This document shows, piece after piece, positions 1 to 5,653 of a stretch of 6,142 bases of DNA. Location: the NCBI GenBank assembly GCA_947588665.1, contig CANPYU010000075.1:1-6142 (forward strand), in the 5' to 3' direction. This stretch comes from an uncultured Bacilli bacterium. Lineage in GTDB: Bacteria; Bacillota_I; Bacilli_A; RF39; UBA660. Positions within the stretch are counted from its first letter, which is position 1, and the number at the start of each line of letters is the position of its first letter. The position numbers were made by a program, and so were the translations under genes. Below the pieces are notes generated by a model that made no database searches, was not told where the DNA came from, and saw only the letters and a program-made list of their open reading frames with translations.

Positions 1-803
1 CGATCAAGAGAAGTTTTGGTAGTTGCAAGATGTTCTTCTAATTCTAAAATTGTTAAATTAGAAGTAAAAAAAGTTGGTAAATGATTATTCATACGATATT
101 GTAAAATAGTTCCCAAAACTTCATCTCTACCCCATTCACTCACCTGTTCAGCACCAATATCATCAATAAGTAAAAGTGGTACAGTACTATAATAATCTAA
201 ATTATCACCATAAGTATTCCAATCATCTTTTAAAGTTCGAAGAGTATCGGGAAAATACATTGCACTATAAGTAATCTTCTTTTTATTTTTTAGTTCATTT
301 AATAAAGCATAAATTAAATAAGTTTTACCACTGCCAAAAGAACCATGCAAATAAAGTCCTTTCATATTTTTAGTTTCATCATAATTATCAAAAAATTCGG
401 TTAACCATTTAATAACTTTAATCCGATTTTTATCATGAACATCAATATTCTTAAAACAAGCTTCTTCTAATTCTGTTTTAGCAGTTTTACGCATTTTTAA
501 AAGTTTTTCTTCTTCTAATTTATATTTACAAGGAATATAACCAAAATCTAAAATATTATTATTTTTTTTAGGATATAAAGTATGACCTAAAACTTTATTA
601 GGACATTCAAATAGACCTTTACATTTTTCACAATTCTTAAGCTCAGTTACGCAGTCCATCAATAATGAATTATTTTCCATGCCTACTTTATCTGATAGTC
701 TTAATTTAGTAACTAATTTTTTAAAAATTGGATCTTTTAAACTTTCTTCATAATCTTTTTTTAGTTCTTGTTTATAATCATGATTTACTTGTATTTTTTC
801 CAT
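1..803 (-). CDS. dnaI: Primosomal protein DnaI, helicase loader (C-terminus cut by window edge)
   Basis: ATPase that loads the replicative helicase (DnaC in Bacillus nomenclature) onto DNA together with DnaB and DnaD. I translated it by hand: 267 codons are open from ATG at 803 to the left edge, with no stop. The N-terminal domain shows a zinc-site pattern C58-x2-C61, H74 and C92, with spacing close to that known for Bacillus DnaI. The AAA+ part has Walker A GSFGSGKT at residues 154-161, Walker B LLLIDD at 210-215 followed by IGAE, and a sensor-1-like TSN at 247-249. Bacillus DnaI is about 311 residues, so roughly the last 40, including the expected arginine finger, lie outside. The start is fixed by AGGAGG at 814-809, 5 bases upstream. 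That site overlaps the dnaB stop codon, so translation is probably coupled. Confidence 0.93.
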   Translation of the reverse strand, partial: MEKIQVNHDYKQELKKDYEESLKDPIFKKLVTKLRLSDKVGMENNSLLMDCVTELKNCEKCKGLFECPNKVLGHTLYPKKNNNILDFGYIPCKYKLEEEKLLKMRKTAKTELEEACFKNIDVHDKNRIKVIKWLTEFFDNYDETKNMKGLYLHGSFGSGKTYLIYALLNELKNKKKITYSAMYFPDTLRTLKDDWNTYGDNLDYYSTVPLLLIDDIGAEQVSEWGRDEVLGTILQYRMNNHLPTFFTSNLTILELEEHLATTKTSLD

Positions 804-808
804 AGAAC

Positions 809-815
809 CCTCCTA
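809..815 (-). promoter_or_regulatory. dnaI ribosome binding site overlapping the dnaB stop codon
   Basis: AGGAGG at 814-809 lies 5 bases before the dnaI ATG, and the dnaB TAG occupies 815-813. A ribosome ending dnaB therefore sits on the dnaI site. This arrangement predicts translational coupling and a fixed ratio of the two loader proteins. Confidence 0.85.
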
Positions 816-2081
816 ATAATTTTTTAATAATTCTTCTAGTTCTTGTGCTTCTTCTTCACTGATACTTTCACTTTCAATTTCTTTATCAAACCAAATTGGT
901 ACTTTACTCTCTTTAACCGGATTTTTAACATCTTTTTTCTTCATCATTTTTTTATGTTCTTTCTCCGCAAATTCCATAGCTTCCTGAGCCGTTTTTAAGC
1001 CTGCTCTCTTCCATTGTCCTGCAATAGTTTCTACATAACTACTATTAAGTTTATTATTATTCTTTTTTAATACATAATCAATTAACACATTAACTACTGC
1101 TGGCTGTAATTCTAAATCTATAATTAAAAACTCTAATAATTTTAAATCTCTTGGGGTAGGTGTTGCTCCCCCATACTTATTCTTTAAAAAATCATACGGT
1201 GAAGTATTTTCAAACACTGCAATAATTCTTCCTTTTTTTGAACTATCTCCCATTGGTTTTCTTAAATATTCTGGTTGAGTTCTATAAATAAGAGTTGGTA
1301 AAGTACCATTATTAAATTGATAATATTTTCTAGCACTTTTTCTTAATAATTCTTTATCTATTCCCCCTTTTTCATTAATACTTGCTCTAATTAACTCCGT
1401 AATCTTTAAAGTATCTAAATTATAAATAAAAGCAATATTAACAATTAATTCTCTCATTTTTTTATTAAATATCTTATCATTTATAATTCCTTTAGGTATA
1501 CTACTAATTATTAAATCAAAATCTATATCTGACTTAATATTTAAAGGAAGAGTTTCTCTTTCTCTTGCTTCTACCACCCCTATATTAGTAGATTCAAATG
1601 TTTCATTAAGGGTTTTAGTTATTTCCTGATAATCTTTTAAATCTATATTAACTTTTTTATATACTTTTTTAAGTTCATTATACTCTATTTCCCCAATATT
1701 ATTATATAAAACAATATTTAAAATTGGATTATTAAAAAACTCAACAGCACTTAAAGGTGAATAAACCTCATAAACATAAGAATTAATATCCCCTTCTTTA
1801 TAATAAGTTTTCATAAGTCCTACTGCTTCTAATGCTTCTCTTGAAAGTTTAATAGTCTCTAAATCACATTTTAAAATACTCATTAAATGATGATGATTAA
1901 AATCTTTACTCATAATCTCTAATCTATCTAAATCACTCCATAAAGTTAAATATAAACTAACCGCACTAAAACCAATAATTGGCTCATATAAATTAATTAA
2001 ATTCTTTTTATCTATTTCTGTTAAGATAGTCTTATTTATAACTACATATTTATCTGCCGGCAATAATGTAATTAACTTCAT
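813..2081 (-). CDS. dnaB: Replication initiation and helicase-loading protein DnaB (Bacillus-type, DnaD/DnaB family)
   Basis: 422 residues, full length, somewhat shorter than the 472 of Bacillus subtilis DnaB. This is the Bacillota primosome protein, not the E. coli helicase of the same name. It works with DnaD and DnaI at the origin and during replication restart. Roughly residues 1-115 fit the N-terminal winged-helix region. Residues about 295-375 form a DnaB_2/DDBH2 domain carrying the family's YxxxIxxxW motif at Y349, I353 and W357. The C-terminal tail after residue 400 is strongly acidic. The ATG at 2081 has AGGAGG at 2095-2090, 8 bases upstream. A promoter lies just upstream (2137-2109). 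dnaI follows after 9 bases, the same gene order as the dnaB-dnaI pair of Bacillus. The assignment rests on the motif, the order and overall resemblance. Confidence 0.9.
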   Translation of the reverse strand: MKLITLLPADKYVVINKTILTEIDKKNLINLYEPIIGFSAVSLYLTLWSDLDRLEIMSKDFNHHHLMSILKCDLETIKLSREALEAVGLMKTYYKEGDINSYVYEVYSPLSAVEFFNNPILNIVLYNNIGEIEYNELKKVYKKVNIDLKDYQEITKTLNETFESTNIGVVEARERETLPLNIKSDIDFDLIISSIPKGIINDKIFNKKMRELIVNIAFIYNLDTLKITELIRASINEKGGIDKELLRKSARKYYQFNNGTLPTLIYRTQPEYLRKPMGDSSKKGRIIAVFENTSPYDFLKNKYGGATPTPRDLKLLEFLIIDLELQPAVVNVLIDYVLKKNNNKLNSSYVETIAGQWKRAGLKTAQEAMEFAEKEHKKMMKKKDVKNPVKESKVPIWFDKEIESESISEEEAQELEELLKNY

Positions 2082-2108
2082 AAATAATACCTCCTAACTA
2101 ATAACTAT

Positions 2109-2137
2109 ATTATAAAATATATTTTCTTCTACATCAA
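2109..2137 (-). promoter_or_regulatory. Sigma-A-type promoter for dnaB-dnaI
   Basis: TTGATG (2137-2132), a 17-base spacer and TATAAT (2114-2109) on the minus strand. The expected start of transcription is near 2102, giving a leader of about 20 bases that holds only the dnaB ribosome binding site. It would make dnaB at least partly independent of the attenuator-like leader further upstream. Confidence 0.7.
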
Positions 2138-2147
2138 GTAATAGATC

Positions 2148-2216
2148 TTAATTAACTCTTAAATCTTCACTCAACAATTCTTCTTTAATATGATATAAAC
2201 CAACTTCAACTTTCAT
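2148..2216 (-). CDS. Possible 22-residue small protein or leader peptide of unknown function
   Basis: ATG at 2216 begins a 22-codon frame (starting MKVEVGLYHIKEE, ending in LRVN and TAA). Its start is preceded by AGGAGG at 2230-2225 with an 8-base spacer, as strong as the site of dnaB. I recognise no family. The peptide is mixed-charge and has no hydrophobic segment, so it is unlikely to be membrane-inserted. The frame stays open upstream to an ATG at 2333, but that ATG has no ribosome binding site and lies inside the structured leader, so the short version is preferred. It sits between a terminator-like hairpin and the dnaB promoter, so it would be translated only from transcripts that read through the hairpin. 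It could be a real small protein, a regulatory leader peptide, or chance. Confidence 0.45.
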   Translation of the reverse strand: MKVEVGLYHIKEELLSEDLRVN

Positions 2217-2243
2217 AACCAAATCCTCCTTTAAATAAACATT

Positions 2244-2270
2244 AAAAAAAAACTTCAAATTTTTAAAGTC
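2244..2270 (-). terminator. Terminator-like hairpin inside the dnaB-side leader (attenuator candidate)
   Basis: On the minus strand the arms ACTTTAAA and TTTGAAGT (8 pairs, one G-U) run directly into nine T. The shape is that of an intrinsic terminator, although the stem is AT-rich and so may be leaky. An alternative hairpin pairs TAAAG (2278-2274) with CTTTA (2268-2264) and would consume the 5' arm, giving an obvious way to switch it off. The AGGAGG of the small open frame follows 13 bases after the T run. Confidence 0.6.
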
Positions 2271-2346
2271 TTTCTTTATTTTACTATCGGGATAATTTAT
2301 TACTCGCGCCACCCGAGAGCGAGATATCAGCATAAATCTTTATGCA
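2244..2346 (-). promoter_or_regulatory. Structured leader RNA of unknown class between glyS and dnaB
   Basis: The predicted transcript starts near 2345 with a perfect hairpin (GCATAAA / TTTATGC, 2345-2330). Next comes a GC-rich core that stands out in this AT-rich DNA. CTCGC (2323-2319) pairs with GCGAG (2307-2303). The loop between them contains TCGGG (2316-2312), which pairs with CCCGA (2291-2287). Crossed like this, the two 5-pair stems make an H-type pseudoknot with loops of 2, 4 and 11 bases, the last being AT-only. A terminator-like hairpin and then a strong ribosome binding site follow. That order (promoter, compact fold, terminator, gene) is typical of attenuators and small riboswitches. 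I could not match it to a known class. The core contains GGGTGGCGCG, which resembles a T-box antiterminator lacking bases, but there is no Stem I. Confidence 0.5.
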
Positions 2347-2351
2347 TTTAT

Positions 2352-2380
2352 AATATACTATATTTTTATACTCTTGTCAA
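2352..2380 (-). promoter_or_regulatory. Strong promoter between glyS and the structured leader
   Basis: A perfect TTGACA (2380-2375), a 17-base spacer and TATATT (2357-2352) on the minus strand. Transcription should start near 2345, exactly where the first leader hairpin begins. I see no intrinsic terminator between the glyS stop and this promoter, so glyS transcripts may also enter the leader. Confidence 0.75.
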
Positions 2381-2410
2381 ATTAAATTAATAGCAACTTA
2401 TAACTTTATA

Positions 2411-3790
2411 TTAAAACATTATTTCTTTTTCAATATAGTCTTTTAATTCCTCTATTTTTAATGTTACTTGTTCCATTGTATCTCTATTTCTTAAAGTTAC
2501 TGTACCATTATTAATAGTCTCATCATCAACTGTTAAACATATTGGAGTTCCAACTGCATCACTTCTTCTATATCTTTTTCCAATTGAACCAGTTGTATCT
2601 ATACTACACATAAAATATTTAGATAATTCCCCATATATATCCATAGCTTTTTCTCCATGTACTTTTTTTATTAATGGTAAAATAGTTACTTTAATTGGGG
2701 CTAAAGCCGGATGTATTTTAAGCACTTGTCTTTCTTCACCGTTATCTAGAGTCTCTATTATATAACTATCTGCCAACACTGCATATAAAAGTCTATCTAA
2801 CCCTACACTTGGTTCAATAACAAAAGGTAAATATTTTTCATTTGTATCAGGGTCTAAATATCTAAGATCTGTCTTAGAATGTTCAGTATGAACAGTTAAA
2901 TCATAATCTGTTCTATCGGCAATACCCCAAAGTTCTCCCCAACCCATTGGGAATTTATACTCTATATCAGTTGTAGCTTTACTATAAAAAGATAGTTCTT
3001 CTTTCGTGTGGTCTCGATATCTTAAATTATCACTTTGAATACCTAAAGATTTTAAGAAATCTAAACAAAAACTCTTCCAATAACCAAACCATTCCAAATC
3101 ATCATTTGGTTTACAGAAAAACTCTAATTCCATCTGTTCAAATTCTCTTGTTCTAAAAATAAAATTCCCCGGAGTTATTTCATTTCTAAAACTTTTACCA
3201 GTTTGACATATACCAAAAGGTAATTTAAGCCTCATACTTCTTTGGACATTTAAAAAATTAACAAATATCCCTTGAGCTGTTTCTCCTCTTAAATATACTT
3301 TTGATTTAGCTTCTTCTGTAACTCCCATATGTGTTTCAAATAATAAATTAAATTTTCTTATAGGTGTAAAATCTCTTTTTCCACATTTAGGACAACTAAT
3401 TCCATTATCTTTAATATAATTCTCTAATTCTTCATTACTCCAACCATCACCAGTTAAAGTTCCATTAGAATGTTCTTCAACAAGTTTATCTGCTCTAAAT
3501 CGAGCTTTACAAGCCTTACAATCCACCAAAGGGTCATTAAAATTTGTGACGTGTCCACTTGCCACCCAAACCTCAGGGTTCATTAAAATTGCACTGTCAA
3601 GCCCATAATTATAAGGATTTTCTTGTACAAACTTCTTCCACCAAGCTTTTCTTAAATTTTCTTTTAACTCTCTTCCTAAAGGTCCATAATCCCATGTATT
3701 AGCAAGACCTCCATATATTTCACTTCCTTGAAATATAAAACCATACTGCTTACAATAATTGACTAATTCATCTTGTGTTAACTCTTTCAT
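2411..3790 (-). CDS. glyS: Glycyl-tRNA synthetase, single-chain dimeric type
   Basis: Class II aminoacyl-tRNA synthetase that charges tRNA-Gly with glycine in the cytoplasm. This is the alpha2 homodimer form, shared with eukaryotes, archaea and part of the Bacillota, rather than the glyQ/glyS tetramer. At 459 residues it is full length for the bacterial form. Visible marks: the N-terminal IYGGLANTWDYGPLG signature at 25-39; two cysteine pairs, C91/C94 and C133/C136, in an insertion that looks like a zinc knuckle; motif 2 with FRNE at 201-204 and REFEQMELEFF at 215-225; motif 3 GLDRLL at 330-335; and an anticodon-binding domain from about 364 to the end. The ATG at 3790 has GGAGG at 3801-3797, 6 bases upstream. 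A glycine T-box leader precedes it, so expression should rise when uncharged tRNA-Gly accumulates. Confidence 0.98.
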   Translation of the reverse strand: MKELTQDELVNYCKQYGFIFQGSEIYGGLANTWDYGPLGRELKENLRKAWWKKFVQENPYNYGLDSAILMNPEVWVASGHVTNFNDPLVDCKACKARFRADKLVEEHSNGTLTGDGWSNEELENYIKDNGISCPKCGKRDFTPIRKFNLLFETHMGVTEEAKSKVYLRGETAQGIFVNFLNVQRSMRLKLPFGICQTGKSFRNEITPGNFIFRTREFEQMELEFFCKPNDDLEWFGYWKSFCLDFLKSLGIQSDNLRYRDHTKEELSFYSKATTDIEYKFPMGWGELWGIADRTDYDLTVHTEHSKTDLRYLDPDTNEKYLPFVIEPSVGLDRLLYAVLADSYIIETLDNGEERQVLKIHPALAPIKVTILPLIKKVHGEKAMDIYGELSKYFMCSIDTTGSIGKRYRRSDAVGTPICLTVDDETINNGTVTLRNRDTMEQVTLKIEELKDYIEKEIMF

Positions 3791-3803
3791 AATTCTCCTC
3801 CAT

Positions 3804-3930
3804 AAAAAAACTCTAAAAGAATATATAGGGACGCATTTATGCGCGGTTCCACCCTACTTATTTCCTTTAGAGAAATCACCTTAATTTTTTATATAGCTCC
3901 AGATTTGCCAAGTCCTTCATCGCTTGTATG
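3804..3930 (-). promoter_or_regulatory. Glycine T-box leader of glyS with a very short Stem I
   Basis: The minus strand carries the conserved T-box AGGGTGGAACCGCG (3855-3842), followed by CGCATAAATGCG and TCCCTA, which close the antiterminator helix. The TGGA that contacts the tRNA end would pair with UCCA, matching the U discriminator base of bacterial tRNA-Gly. Upstream, ATTTC and GAAAT form a small hairpin in the Stem III position. CTCTAAAGG (3872-3864) can instead pair over nine positions with CTTTTAGAG (3819-3811), which is followed by seven T (3810-3804). That is the likely terminator. From the predicted start near 3929 only about 50 bases are available for Stem I, against the usual 80-110. 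They contain a K-turn-like GATGAAGGA (3921-3913) and a GGC (3909-3907) that could be the glycine specifier. Confidence 0.88.
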
Positions 3931-3935
3931 TATTT

Positions 3936-3964
3936 ATTATATGATAAAATTTAATATTTAGCAA
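3936..3964 (-). promoter_or_regulatory. glyS: Promoter of the glyS transcript
   Basis: TTGCTA (3964-3959), a 17-base spacer and TATAAT (3941-3936) on the minus strand. The expected start near 3929 lies just upstream of the first T-box bases. The terminator of the preceding gene (3982-4005) insulates this promoter. Confidence 0.78.
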
Positions 3965-3981
3965 GTAAAAAATAAACAATC

Positions 3982-4005
3982 AAAAAAAGTGAGGAGAGTC
4001 CCCAC
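3982..4005 (-). terminator. Intrinsic terminator of the surface protein gene
   Basis: On the minus strand GTGGGGA and TCCTCAC pair over seven positions (one G-U) with a CTC loop, followed at once by seven T. It lies about 50 bases after the stop codon of the 4058-5494 gene and just upstream of the glyS promoter. Confidence 0.85.
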
Positions 4006-4017
4006 ATGGAATTTAAT

Positions 4018-4053
4018 CTTGCCTAAGAATAAATTTAGAGCAACTTAGGCAAG
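4018..4053. repeat. 10-base perfect inverted repeat in the 3' untranslated region
   Basis: CTTGCCTAAG (4018-4027) and CTTAGGCAAG (4044-4053) are exact reverse complements around a 16-base loop. The repeat starts 4 bases after the stop codon of the surface protein gene and precedes the true terminator. No T run follows on either strand, so it is probably not a terminator itself. It may protect the 3' end of the mRNA or be a protein site. Confidence 0.7.
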
Positions 4054-4057
4054 TATA

Positions 4058-5494
4058 TTAATCATTTTGAACTATATATGGATTATTTACAGTTCCTTCT
4101 CCAGATATTTTAATATCAGCCTTCAGATTTATTACTGGGCGCACGCCTGCTGTATAGTCCACCTTTTGAGGAGCGAGCTTACCAACCGAATCCAACATAA
4201 ACATACTAGCATATTGAGTGCTCCCATTATCATGAAAGCTCCACGGAGATATGGTCCAGTAACTTTTGCCTGTGTACAACCAATACCCTGTATTGTTTCC
4301 ATTTGTTCCTCCGGCAAATAGAACTTCATCGGCCGTAATTAAACCTACCGGATTTTTTAATGTTTTATTGCCATTTTCAGTTCTAACACTATTAACTGTA
4401 TATAAATCATTATTTTCTTGACAATCAAAGGACGGTTTTCTTGGAGTGTTCATTGTTCTTACATATGAGCCATAATATGTAGGTGTTTTTCCTGCTCCAT
4501 ATTTGTTTTTATCAGATTGAGAGTTAACGCTTATTCCACTCTCTTCATATGGCAATCTATCTCCACAAAAGCCGGCATCCATATTTATGTATCTTTCATA
4601 ATTTGATTTTATATTTGATCTTATATTTGTTTCATACCATGTATCTATTATTTTTTTTATTTCACTTTCATTAGTATTTGCGTGTGTTTTTTCATAATTT
4701 TCTTCTCCTGTTACTACACTTGAAATTATATTTCCATATATATATCCTACATAGGCATTATTATCATATTTTGTATTAAATTTTTGATTTTCTCCATTAT
4801 TTATCATAGTATTTGTTCCACTGGAAGTAGATGATGTTCCATTATAAATTAATCTTATTGAGCCATCACTATTTATTCTGATTATTCGCCAATAAAATCC
4901 GGCAAAACAGAAATAATTATTGTTTACAGTTCCTCTGAAGTAATAGGTAGGTTGTCCCTTTTCTGATTCTTTAAATAAACCATTTGTAGCCTCCCCACAG
5001 CCAATTGAACAACTTGTTTTATCAAAATTTGGTATTTCTGTACTTATTTTATCCTCTGTTATTCCTAAATCCGCTAATGTTTTTTCTGCTGAAGATTTTT
5101 TAAAATCGAGAAATACATAGCATTTTGTACCTTTTTCAGTAATTTTAATGTATACGCCATTATCTTTATATTCCATTGGCATATTAGTTATATGTTCTTC
5201 ATTTCCTGGTACTGTACAATAACTTTTTTCTATATTTATTTCATAATTACCTTGTGGAACAATATCTATTGGTGTATATATTTCGCTATCTTCTTTTTCT
5301 TGTACATGTAATGCTATAATATTCAAATCTGCTAAACTATAATTAACTTTCCCATTAACTATTTGCACACTCTTTGTTACCTGATATTTTGCTTTACTAT
5401 TTGTTATATAAATTATTCCTATTGCTAATAATAATATTGTTATACCTAATATTATCTTTTTATTCCTTCCTTTACTTAACTTTTCTATTTTCAT
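4058..5494 (-). CDS. Membrane-anchored extracellular protein with a GVRPVINLK-type C-terminal domain (DUF6273-like)
   Basis: 478 residues from the ATG at 5494, which has AGAGAGG 7 bases upstream. A TTG nine codons earlier is open but has no ribosome binding site. A basic stretch (KLSKGRNKK) and one hydrophobic segment at about 13-31 form an N-terminal signal anchor, placing the rest outside the cell. Residues about 35-95 form a small N-terminal region (TKSVQIVNGKVNYSLADLN). Seven cysteines lie outside (93, 125, 162, 166, 196, 310, 358), so at least one is unpaired or pairs between chains. The C-terminal half contains FAGFYWRIIRIN (197-208), VGLITADEVLFAGG (383-396), YWLYTGKSYWTISPW (404-418) and AGVRPVINLK (449-458). 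These resemble DUF6273-type domains of uncharacterised Bacillota surface proteins; that match is from memory. No catalytic motif or LPXTG sorting signal is seen. It has its own promoter and terminator and diverges from an XRE regulator, so it may be that regulator's target. Confidence 0.72.
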   Translation of the reverse strand: MKIEKLSKGRNKKIILGITILLLAIGIIYITNSKAKYQVTKSVQIVNGKVNYSLADLNIIALHVQEKEDSEIYTPIDIVPQGNYEINIEKSYCTVPGNEEHITNMPMEYKDNGVYIKITEKGTKCYVFLDFKKSSAEKTLADLGITEDKISTEIPNFDKTSCSIGCGEATNGLFKESEKGQPTYYFRGTVNNNYFCFAGFYWRIIRINSDGSIRLIYNGTSSTSSGTNTMINNGENQKFNTKYDNNAYVGYIYGNIISSVVTGEENYEKTHANTNESEIKKIIDTWYETNIRSNIKSNYERYINMDAGFCGDRLPYEESGISVNSQSDKNKYGAGKTPTYYGSYVRTMNTPRKPSFDCQENNDLYTVNSVRTENGNKTLKNPVGLITADEVLFAGGTNGNNTGYWLYTGKSYWTISPWSFHDNGSTQYASMFMLDSVGKLAPQKVDYTAGVRPVINLKADIKISGEGTVNNPYIVQND

Positions 5495-5510
5495 TATCAA
5501 TCCTCTCTCT

Positions 5511-5525
5511 ATGATTATCAATCAT
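5511..5525. repeat. Inverted repeat next to the surface gene ribosome binding site
   Basis: ATGATT and AATCAT are perfect 6-base arms around ATC. In the surface gene mRNA they form a small hairpin ending 3 bases before AGAGAGG, within the footprint of an initiating ribosome. It could modulate translation or be a DNA site for the divergent regulator. Confidence 0.5.
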
Positions 5526-5526
5526 A

Positions 5527-5540
5527 TTAGAAATTTCTAA
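5527..5540. promoter_or_regulatory. Perfect 14-base palindrome, candidate operator
   Basis: TTAGAAATTTCTAA is its own reverse complement. It begins 12 bases downstream of the surface gene -10 box, covering about +5 to +18 of that transcript. A repressor bound here would block the promoter. The adjacent divergent gene encodes a double helix-turn-helix protein, the obvious candidate ligand. Confidence 0.5.
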
Positions 5541-5551
5541 CTTATACTAAA

Positions 5552-5580
5552 ATTATATACTTCATAATGTCAAAAGTCAA
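5552..5580 (-). promoter_or_regulatory. Promoter of the surface protein gene
   Basis: TTGACT (5580-5575), a 17-base spacer and TATAAT (5557-5552) on the minus strand. A second TTGACA overlaps the spacer but has no good -10 at the right distance. Transcription should start near 5545, giving a leader of about 50 bases with two inverted repeats. I found no convincing plus-strand promoter for the divergent regulator in the 5560-5650 stretch. Confidence 0.75.
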
Positions 5581-5653
5581 GAAAAATGTCGGCATTTCAC
5601 GGATATTTTTCAATAGACAAAATAATATGAGAAAATTAAACTGGTGAAAAAAT

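Noticed and set aside
2148..2333. 61-codon version of the small open frame starting at 2333
   Set aside because: No ribosome binding site before this ATG, and its first 15 codons fall in the GC-rich structured leader. Only the 22-codon version has start support.
2287..2345. PreQ1, SAM, fluoride or ZTP riboswitch
   Set aside because: I compared remembered consensus motifs with the leader. The topology is preQ1-like, but the conserved bases of these classes are not present.
4067..4321. 84-codon plus-strand open frame
   Set aside because: Lies wholly antisense within the surface protein gene; no ribosome binding site and no recognisable protein features.
4132..4329. 65-codon minus-strand open frame in another frame
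   Set aside because: Overlaps the surface protein gene in a different frame and has no start signal.
5495..5521. TTG start for the surface protein, nine codons upstream of the chosen ATG
   Set aside because: The TTG has no ribosome binding site, whereas the ATG at 5494 has AGAGAGG at a proper distance and gives a normal signal-anchor N-terminus.
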